From Dactylosporangium sucinum (GTDB lineage Bacteria; Actinomycetota; Actinomycetes; Mycobacteriales; Micromonosporaceae): a stretch of 64,000 bases of DNA. The position numbers and the translations under genes were made by a program. The DNA is taken from the NCBI RefSeq assembly GCF_014647515.1, contig NZ_BMPI01000051.1:1-64000 (forward strand). Reading direction: 5' to 3'. Shown here one piece after another: positions 55,347-60,540 of this stretch. The notes under the pieces are model-generated. The model saw only the letters and a program-made list of their open reading frames with translations, ran no database searches and was not told where the DNA came from. Within the stretch, counting starts at the first letter, position 1, and each line of letters opens with the position of its first letter.

Positions 55347-56429
55347 GTGCAGTGCCCGCGCTGCGGAGCCAACGGAATCGACGCCCAGGGATTCTGCGCC
55401 AACTGCCGCCTCTTCCGGGGCGTGCCCGGCCCAGCCCAGCCACCGGCCCAGCCCGGTGCGCCCGGCCGGCCACCGACCCCCGCCAGCGGTCCCCAGCCCA
55501 CCAACGGCTACCCCGCCACCTCGGCCCAGCCCGCCGGCCCGGCGACCCCCGGCCCGGCGACCCCCGGCCCGGCCGGGGCGACCGGCGCGTTCCCCGCGGC
55601 GGCCCCGGGCCCGGCGACCGGAGGGGTCCCCGCGGCGCCCGCCGGCGGCCCGTTCCCGGCCGCCTACGGCCGGTCGCCGACGAGCCCCTTCCCGCCCGTG
55701 CCGCCCACGTCCGGCGGTGGCTACCCGCCGGGCCATCCCGGTGTCCCGGCGCCAAGGCCGCGCAACCCGCTGCTCATCCCCGGCCTGATCTTCGGCGTCG
55801 TCGCGCTGCTGCTCGTCGGGGCCGTGATCGTCTACGCGGCGACGTCCGGCGGCGAGGAGGACGCCCTACCGGCCGCCGCGCCGTCGGTCACCTCCTCGGC
55901 CTCCGCGGCCGCCAGCGCGAGCCCGGCCGTCACCGCCGGCCCGTCCGCCACCGCGACGGCGGAGCCGTCGGCCAGCGCGTCGCCGAGCGCCTCGGCGGCC
56001 GCCGACGCCGCCTGCGTCTATGGCGTCTGGCTGGAGGAGCAGCACGACGAGCAGGTCACCGTGCTCAACACCGGCGTGTTCCCGTTCCGCAGCAGCGGGA
56101 CGTTCCAGCGGTACAGCGACACCGGCCGCGCGGTGTTCGACTACGGCAACGGCGTGCACCTCACCGGCACCAACGGCACCAGCACCTTCGACTACGTGTT
56201 CAGCGGGTACATCAGCTACACGTTCAAGGTAGAGAACGGCATGGTCGTGTACGGCGACCCCCGCCCCAACGGCACCGAGACGTTCTTCCGCAACGGCGTG
56301 CAGGACTACAGCGGCAAGCTGCTCGCCCGGGTCCCGCAGCCGATGAAGATCAACTGCGGCTCGGTGGCGATGAGCCTGACCAACCCGGCCATGACGGTCC
56401 AGATGAGGCGGACGAGCAGCGCGCCGTGA
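55347..56429 (+). CDS. Zinc-ribbon membrane protein with external beta domain
   Basis: This 360-residue protein starts with a zinc ribbon (QCPRCGANGIDAQGFCANC) and a long Pro/Gly/Ala-rich cytoplasmic linker. A membrane helix follows near residue 145 (LIPGLIFGVVALLLVGAVIV), then a Ser/Ala-rich spacer and an external domain of about 140 residues. That domain shows CVYGVWLEEQHDEQVTVLN, GTFQRYSDTGRAVFDYGNG and YTFKVENGMVVYGDPRPN, resembling lipocalin-like or DUF-type sensor sheets. GTG at 55347 has GGAGGGAGGGG upstream. It has the layout of a sensor or receptor, but no signalling domain is visible. A terminator follows at 56439. Confidence 0.75.
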   Translation: MQCPRCGANGIDAQGFCANCRLFRGVPGPAQPPAQPGAPGRPPTPASGPQPTNGYPATSAQPAGPATPGPATPGPAGATGAFPAAAPGPATGGVPAAPAGGPFPAAYGRSPTSPFPPVPPTSGGGYPPGHPGVPAPRPRNPLLIPGLIFGVVALLLVGAVIVYAATSGGEEDALPAAAPSVTSSASAAASASPAVTAGPSATATAEPSASASPSASAAADAACVYGVWLEEQHDEQVTVLNTGVFPFRSSGTFQRYSDTGRAVFDYGNGVHLTGTNGTSTFDYVFSGYISYTFKVENGMVVYGDPRPNGTETFFRNGVQDYSGKLLARVPQPMKINCGSVAMSLTNPAMTVQMRRTSSAP

Positions 56430-56438
56430 CCCCTGAGG

Positions 56439-56474
56439 CCGGTGGGGCCGCCGGTGCGCCGGCGGCCCCACCGG
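56439..56474 (+). terminator. Strong hairpin terminator
   Basis: CCGGTGGGGCCGCCGG (56439-56454) pairs perfectly with CCGGCGGCCCCACCGG (56459-56474) around TGCG, followed by GGTTTCC. It begins nine bases after the zinc-ribbon protein gene and separates it from the CheY-like gene. Confidence 0.85.
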
Positions 56475-56533
56475 GGTTTCCTTCAGGATCTGTGGGCCCC
56501 CGCCGATGGGCAGTGCGGAGAGGGGAAGCCTGC

Positions 56534-56950
56534 ATGGACACCAAGCTCGCCATGGTCATCGACGATTCGCGTGCGATGCGGGGCATCCTGAAACGGATCC
56601 TGCTGCCGTTGGGCTTCGAGGTGCGCGAAGCCACCAACGGCAAGGACGCGCTCGACCAGATCTGGGACGACGACCTCCAGCCCGGGCTGTCGCTCATCGA
56701 CTGGAACATGCCCGAGATGAACGGCCTGGAGTTCGTCATGGCCGTCCGCAAGCAGAAGCACCTCCGCCAGATGACGCTCATGATGGTCACGACCGAGAGC
56801 GAGCACGGCCAGATCGTGCGGGCGCTCGCCGCGGGCGCGCACGAGTACGTGATCAAGCCGTTCACCGCCGAGGCGATCGTGGACAAGCTCAACTACCTGG
56901 GCGTGGTGCCGATGGCCCCCGAGCCCGCCCCCGCCGAGGCCTCCGCGTAG
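56534..56950 (+). CDS. CheY-like single-domain response regulator
   Basis: This 138-residue protein is one receiver domain: acidic pair in AMVIDDSRAMRGILK, phosphoacceptor Asp in LSLIDWNMPEMNGLEF, Thr in MMVTTESEHG and Lys in HEYVIKPFTAEAI. There is no output domain; only a short Pro/Ala tail follows. ATG at 56534 follows AGGGGAAG. In non-motile actinomycetes such proteins often serve phosphorelays or c-di-GMP systems; in motile-spore formers they can be chemotaxis CheY. No che genes are in the window, so the partner kinase is unknown. Confidence 0.92.
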   Translation: MDTKLAMVIDDSRAMRGILKRILLPLGFEVREATNGKDALDQIWDDDLQPGLSLIDWNMPEMNGLEFVMAVRKQKHLRQMTLMMVTTESEHGQIVRALAAGAHEYVIKPFTAEAIVDKLNYLGVVPMAPEPAPAEASA

Positions 56951-57027
56951 CCGATTGCGGAAACGCGCGCCCGTGTCGGTCCGATAGGCGACGGAAGAAC
57001 CCCACCCCTGGCCGTACCGTGCGACAC

Positions 57028-57645
57028 ATGACGATCGACTTCCCGCACGGCTGGTGGGGCACGGACCTGGGCAGCGCCCGGGCGAGCATGGGCACGTACG
57101 AGCTCTACCCCACGGAGAGCCTGCCGGTCGTCGACGAGTCCTGCCACGAGGGGACGTTCGCCTGGCTCGTCCCCGGCGCGCCGCACGACCCGCTGCGGGC
57201 CATGGAGGTCGGCGCCCTGTCCCAGCACGTCGAGCTGCCGGCCGCCTTCAAGCGGTTCATGAGCAGCCAGGTGCTCATGGACGCCATCCCGTCGTGCACG
57301 GGCTGCGACTTCGACCTCGCGCCCCGCCCGGTCCCCAGCCCGGTGGAGCCGACCGCCCAGCTCGTGCGCTTCCTCCGCGACCAGCAGGACGCGGTCATCT
57401 GGTACCTCTACCTGCGCCCCGGCGAGCAGCCGTTCGTGATCGCCTCACCGTGGCTGCTGGAGATCGTCGGCCTGGAGGAGGTCGATCGCGCGACCCTCAT
57501 CGCCAACATGGTCCGCGCGGCCGACGGCTTCGAGCAGTTCATCCACCGCTTCTGGCTGGAGAACTCGCTCTGGTTCAGCGTCAACGAGGGCGACGAGTCC
57601 ACCGACGAGATGAACCTGTACCTCGCGCATTACACCGCCGCGTAG
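57028..57645 (+). CDS. Hypothetical protein, 205 residues
   Basis: I do not recognise this soluble acidic protein. It begins MTIDFPHGWWGTDLGSARAS and contains ESCHEGTFAWLVPGAPHDPLR and IPSCTGCDFDLAPRPVPSP (a CxxC). Later it has QLVRFLRDQQDAVIWYLYLRP, then QFIHRFWLENSLWFSVNEG near the end. Its length, aromatic content and QxDxVxWYLYL pattern recall proteins of the SUKH/SMI1 type, but the match is weak. Codon use matches its neighbours, so it is a real gene. ATG at 57028 has no strong ribosome site. A clean promoter for the next small gene follows. Confidence 0.7.
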   Translation: MTIDFPHGWWGTDLGSARASMGTYELYPTESLPVVDESCHEGTFAWLVPGAPHDPLRAMEVGALSQHVELPAAFKRFMSSQVLMDAIPSCTGCDFDLAPRPVPSPVEPTAQLVRFLRDQQDAVIWYLYLRPGEQPFVIASPWLLEIVGLEEVDRATLIANMVRAADGFEQFIHRFWLENSLWFSVNEGDESTDEMNLYLAHYTAA

Positions 57646-57653
57646 TTAATCTC

Positions 57654-57682
57654 TTGCCGCCGTCCGGGCCGGGTCGTATCTT
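57654..57682 (+). promoter_or_regulatory. Sigma-70-type promoter of the 49-residue gene
   Basis: TTGCCG (57654-57659) and TATCTT (57677-57682) are separated by exactly 17 bases, about 40 bases upstream of the small gene. It is one of the best promoter matches in the window. Confidence 0.6.
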
Positions 57683-57722
57683 TGAATACGTCAACGGCAC
57701 GCCGGCAAGGAAAGGACCACCG

Positions 57723-57872
57723 ATGAACGGGCACAAGGAGCGATGGCTGACGGCGAGCGCGCCGCTCGGTCGAGCCGCCCTGTCCCGCAGTTGGCGGTCA
57801 CGTCCCGGCTTCGCGCTGGTCAGCGCCCTGACCGGTGAGTTGTCGCTGCGCTCCGGACGGTGGCGAGGCTAG
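57723..57872 (+). CDS. 49-residue basic peptide, unknown
   Basis: The product reads MNGHKERWLTASAPLGRAAL, then SRSWRSRPGFALVSALTGEL and SLRSGRWRG. It is strongly basic, with no membrane helix. A GGAAAGGACC site precedes the ATG, a good promoter lies upstream (57654-57682) and an intrinsic terminator with six T residues follows (57891-57920). These signals frame a complete short transcription unit just upstream of tRNA genes. I know of no family. It may be a translated small protein, or the RNA itself may be the functional product. Confidence 0.55.
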   Translation: MNGHKERWLTASAPLGRAALSRSWRSRPGFALVSALTGELSLRSGRWRG

Positions 57873-57890
57873 GTCCAGCCTGCCTCGGTA

Positions 57891-57920
57891 GCCGCCCGGT
57901 GAGCATCGGGCGGCTTTTTT
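57891..57920 (+). terminator. Intrinsic terminator with T-run
   Basis: GCCGCCCG (57891-57898) pairs with CGGGCGGC (57907-57914) around an 8-base loop, followed by six T (57915-57920). It is the most classical rho-independent terminator in the window and closes the 49-residue gene's transcript. Confidence 0.9.
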
Positions 57921-57939
57921 CATGCACAACCGGACACAT

Positions 57940-58012
57940 ACGGGTGTAGCTCAATCGGTAGAGCACCGGCCTCCAAATCCGACGGTTGCGGGTTCGATTC
58001 CTGCCGCCCGTG
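57940..58012 (+). tRNA. tRNA-Trp(CCA)-like gene with weak anticodon stem
   Basis: Acceptor ACGGGTG pairs with CGCCCGT. D-arm GCTC/GAGC and T-arm GCGGG/CCTGC with TTCGATT loop are good. The anticodon loop CTCCAAA gives CCA. The anticodon stem CCGGC/TCCGA has only three of five pairs (27-43 C-A and 31-39 C-T are mismatched). CCA is not encoded. It may be a second, atypical tRNA-Trp or a pseudogene. Confidence 0.65.
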
Positions 58013-58048
58013 CATTGCATTGTTGTTTGACAATTCCATTCGGTACAC

Positions 58049-58122
58049 GCCGCGGTAGCCCAATCGGCAGAGGCGCCCCGTTCAAAGCGGGATCAGTGCG
58101 GGTTCGAGTCCCGCTCACGGCA
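58049..58122 (+). tRNA. tRNA-like gene with CAA anticodon and short variable arm
   Basis: Acceptor GCCGCGG pairs with TCACGGC with one mismatch. The T-arm GCGGG/CCCGC is perfect. The anticodon loop TTCAAAG reads CAA (Leu, UUG codon) on a stem with a C-A mismatch at 27-43. Bacterial tRNA-Leu has a long variable arm, but here it is five bases. It is therefore an odd tRNA or a tRNA-like gene. No CCA is encoded. Confidence 0.55.
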
Positions 58123-58180
58123 CGCAAGATCGTTTGGTGCAACACCTGGAACTCGGTACGACAGGAAGGGAGGAGGCCCG

Positions 58181-58624
58181 GTGACCGCGGTTCTCGTTCT
58201 CAACGCCGACCTCGGACCCCTGCACCGGGTCTCACTCCGCCACGCCGTCCGCATGCTGCTGCGTGAGGTGGCCGTCGTGCACGAGGCGGAGCCGGACCGG
58301 TTGATCGGGGTCTACCCGCTCCCGCGGGTGGTGCGGCTCGTCAGCTACGTGGTGACGCGCTGGCGCTTCGGCGCCGGGCCGGCGTGGTCGCGCGCCGGCG
58401 TGCACGCCCGCGACGGCCGCCGCTGCGGCTACTGCGGGCGCGAGGCCATGACCATCGACCACATCCTGCCCCGCTCGCGGGGCGGGCGGAACACCTGGAA
58501 GAACACGGTTGCGGCCTGCACGGCCTGCAACCAGCGCAAGGGCGACCGCACCCCCGCCGAAGCGGGCATGGTGCTGCGGGTCCAGCCGTCGACTCCGACG
58601 TGGGCCGCACTCGCCCGGCGCTGA
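58181..58624 (+). CDS. HNH endonuclease family protein
   Basis: This 147-residue protein has an N-terminal domain (VLVLNADLGPLHRVSLRHAV) typical of a widespread actinobacterial HNH family. Its C-terminal HNH motif is RRCGYCGREAMTIDHILPRSRGG, then NTVAACTACNQRKGDRT. The CxxC pairs bind zinc and the His of DHILPRSRGG is the likely metal/catalytic His. GTG at 58181 has a very strong AGGGAGGAGG site. It lies between tRNA-type genes and is followed by its own hairpin terminator. The family is a near-universal actinobacterial gene of unclear role (DNA repair or modification), not a mobile-intron enzyme. Confidence 0.9.
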   Translation: MTAVLVLNADLGPLHRVSLRHAVRMLLREVAVVHEAEPDRLIGVYPLPRVVRLVSYVVTRWRFGAGPAWSRAGVHARDGRRCGYCGREAMTIDHILPRSRGGRNTWKNTVAACTACNQRKGDRTPAEAGMVLRVQPSTPTWAALARR

Positions 58625-58628
58625 ATCG

Positions 58629-58662
58629 GGCTCGGCGGGTCCTTCCTACCGCCCGCCGAGCC
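58629..58662 (+). terminator. Hairpin terminator of the HNH gene
   Basis: GGCTCGGCGGG (58629-58639) pairs perfectly with CCCGCCGAGCC (58652-58662) around a 12-base loop, starting four bases after the stop codon. No T-run. Confidence 0.8.
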
Positions 58663-58676
58663 CCGCGCGCTCACCC

Positions 58677-58760
58677 CCGCGTCGATCTTGCACTTGTGGT
58701 GCCAGGACAGCCCGAGAATGTCCCGGTTTGTCAGGCACCACAAGTGCAAGATCGACGCGG
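58677..58760. repeat. Perfect 27-bp-arm palindrome, GATCTTG family, copy B
   Basis: Arms 58677-58703 and 58734-58760 are exact reverse complements, with core GTCGATCTTGCACTTGTGG. The 30-base loop contains partial ACA/TGT pairing. It lies between the HNH terminator and tRNA-Ser(GCT). Its outer core matches the palindrome at 7152-7223. Confidence 0.85.
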
Positions 58761-58771
58761 AAGGGGGGGCT

Positions 58772-58857
58772 GGAGAGTTGGCCGAGAGGTAAGGCTGCGG
58801 CTTGCTAAGCCGTCGACGGGGGGAGACCCCGCGGGGGTTCGATCCCCTCACTCTCCG
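58772..58857 (+). tRNA. tRNA-Ser(GCT)
   Basis: Acceptor GGAGAGT pairs with ACTCTCC. Anticodon arm GCGGC-TTGCTAA-GCCGT gives GCT. The long variable arm CGACGGGGGGAGACCCCGC is typical of tRNA-Ser. T-arm GGGGG/CCCTC has a TTCGATC loop. Length 86, no encoded CCA. Confidence 0.95.
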
Positions 58858-58869
58858 CGTCACACCCAT

Positions 58870-58943
58870 GCCCTTGTAGCTCAGCGGATGAGAGCGCCTC
58901 GCTACGAACGAGGAGGCCGCAGGTTCGAATCCTGCCAAGGGTG
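58870..58943 (+). tRNA. tRNA-Arg(ACG)
   Basis: Acceptor GCCCTTG pairs with CAAGGGT. Anticodon arm CCTCG-CTACGAA-CGAGG gives ACG (inosine-modified in most bacteria). T-arm GCAGG/CCTGC has a TTCGAAT loop. Length 74, CCA not encoded. Confidence 0.95.
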
Positions 58944-58953
58944 CGCACGACCG

Positions 58954-59039
58954 GGGGAGGCCAGCCGATAGGTGCCGGCACCCGTCTCGAAAACGGCGTT
59001 GGGTTCACGCCCGTGTGGGTTCGACTCCCACCCTCCCCG
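58954..59039 (+). tRNA. tRNA-Ser(CGA)
   Basis: Acceptor GGGGAGG pairs with CCTCCCC. Anticodon loop CTCGAAA gives CGA. There is a long variable arm GTTGGGTTCACGCCCGT, and T-arm GTGGG/CCCAC with a TTCGACT loop. Length 86, CCA not encoded. Confidence 0.93.
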
Positions 59040-59231
59040 CAACCAGCACCACCATCGCCGGACCGACCGCGCGAGCTCGCCCATGCGCCGGTCCGCCTCG
59101 CGCCGCTCGGACTCCGGCTGTTCACCGCTCAAGTGCACCGAGGGGTACATCGTCATCTCCAAGAAGATCGGGTTTGTGGAGACGACGTTCCTGCGCGGTC
59201 GATTTCGACAGTTGCCGTTCGTCGGAGATGC

Positions 59232-59570
59232 ATGAAGTACCTGATGCTCATCTGCGACGACAACCCCGACGAGCCGAGCCCCGACGACATCGTCGCCTCG
59301 CCCGATTTCGTCGTCTGGGAGGCCGACATGGCACGGCGCGGCATCGTGCACAAGGGGCAGCGGCTGCGGCCGGCCCGCTACGCCCGCACGGTCCGGGTGC
59401 GCGACGGGAAGGTCATCGTGACCGACGGGCCGTTCGCCGAGACGCGCGAGCAGATCGGCGGGTTCGAGCTGGTCGAGTGCGCCGACCTCGACGAGGCCAT
59501 CGAGTGCGCGGCCGGTCACCCGGCCGCGCCGTGGTGGTCGGTGGAGATCCGGCCCTATCTCGACGTCTGA
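59232..59570 (+). CDS. YciI-family protein
   Basis: This 112-residue protein matches the actinobacterial YciI/DGPF family: MKYLMLICDDNPDE at the start and VTDGPFAETREQIGGFELVE (the DGPF block), with ALAGHPAA-like ECAAGHPAAPWWSVEIRP near the end. Such proteins are often encoded next to sigma factors of ECF type, but none is adjacent here. The function is unclear, possibly a small enzyme. ATG at 59232 has GGAG six bases upstream. Its last 16 bases overlap the convergent GT2 gene. Confidence 0.92.
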   Translation: MKYLMLICDDNPDEPSPDDIVASPDFVVWEADMARRGIVHKGQRLRPARYARTVRVRDGKVIVTDGPFAETREQIGGFELVECADLDEAIECAAGHPAAPWWSVEIRPYLDV

Positions 59571-60463
59571 CGGGGCGGCCCGAAGGCATACCGCGTGAGC
59601 ACCCGCACGCTGCTCCCGCTGCGCTGCTTGGCGGCCGCCGGCAGCATCGTCAGGGCGTGGATGCGCGACGACAGGTGCCAGCGGGCCGCCTTGGCCGCCC
59701 GGGGCCAGCCGTGCGCCTCCATGCGCGCCGCGGCGCCCAGGAAGAAGTTGCGGGCCTCGCTGAACCGGTTGCCGGTCACGGCGGACGACGCGGACAGGCT
59801 CTCGCCGTGGCGGCGGTACTGGAAGCAGAGCGTGTCGTCGGCGACCAGCGAGCCGCCCCGCACCACCAGGTTGAGGATGAGCGCCAGGTCCTGGATCACC
59901 GACAGGGTGGCGTCGAAGCCGACCGCCTGCATCTCCGAGGTGCGCCAGGCCAGCGACGGGAAGTACAGCCAGTTGCCCCGCAGCAGGCTCACCGCGAGCT
60001 CCTCGCCGGTCATCACCAGCGTCCCCGCGAACTTGGGTGCGTACACGCGCCGTTTCGTCGAGTCGACCAGGGTCTTCACGACGGCGCCGTCGGCGTCGAT
60101 CACCTCGACGCCCGGCTGGACGAGCACCGCGTCCGGGTGCGCCTCGACCAACTGGTGGACGCGCGCCACGTAACCGGGCAGCATCACGTCGTCACAGCCC
60201 ATGATCACCATGAACGGCTCGGTCGCCCGGTCGATGCACTGCTGAAAGTTCCGGGTGATCCCGAGGTTCTCCGGGTTTCGGTGGTACCGCACGCGCGGGT
60301 CGTCCAGCGCCGCGAAGAACGCCGGCACCTCCTCGTGCCGGCCGGCCGGGTTGTCGTCGAAGACGGTCAGCCGCCAGCGCTCGTCGGTCTGGGCGAGCAC
60401 GCTGTCGACGGCGAGCTTCAGCAGACGCAGGTCACCGTAGTGCGGCAGCATGATGTCGAGCAC
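59555..60463 (-). CDS. Glycosyltransferase family 2
   Basis: This 302-residue GT-A enzyme begins LDIMLPHYGDLRLLKLAVDS. The nucleotide-sugar site is WRLTVFDDNPAGRHEE, then NPENLGITRNFQQCIDRATE and VIMGCDDVMLPGY (DxD-like CDD). No membrane helix is seen, so it is a cytoplasmic, non-processive enzyme that adds one sugar, for example to a lipid-linked or surface glycan. GTG start at 60463 follows AGGA. A terminator hairpin separates it from the upstream gene, so it is probably transcribed alone. Confidence 0.88.
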   Translation of the reverse strand: MLDIMLPHYGDLRLLKLAVDSVLAQTDERWRLTVFDDNPAGRHEEVPAFFAALDDPRVRYHRNPENLGITRNFQQCIDRATEPFMVIMGCDDVMLPGYVARVHQLVEAHPDAVLVQPGVEVIDADGAVVKTLVDSTKRRVYAPKFAGTLVMTGEELAVSLLRGNWLYFPSLAWRTSEMQAVGFDATLSVIQDLALILNLVVRGGSLVADDTLCFQYRRHGESLSASSAVTGNRFSEARNFFLGAAARMEAHGWPRAAKAARWHLSSRIHALTMLPAAAKQRSGSSVRVLTRYAFGPPRQTSR

Positions 60464-60497
60464 CGTGCGATCCTAAACAATCCTCCTGAATACGCCG

Positions 60498-60527
60498 ACG
60501 GCCCGTCCCCCTGTGGGGACGGGCCGT
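60498..60527 (-). terminator. Hairpin terminator after the 855-residue protein gene
   Basis: ACGGCCCGTCCCC (60498-60510) pairs perfectly with GGGGACGGGCCGT (60515-60527) around CTGT. It lies 13 bases beyond the stop of the leftward gene at 60541 and before the GT2 gene at 60463. No T-run. Confidence 0.85.
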
Positions 60528-60540
60528 TCGCGGTCGATGG

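Noticed and set aside
58181-58624. Homing endonuclease or mobile intron next to tRNA genes
   Set aside because: The HNH protein has the N-terminal domain of a widespread actinobacterial chromosomal family and the tRNA genes are not interrupted.
57940-59039. Integration site or prophage at the tRNA cluster
   Set aside because: No integrase, no direct-repeat copy of a tRNA 3' end and no phage genes are seen in the window.
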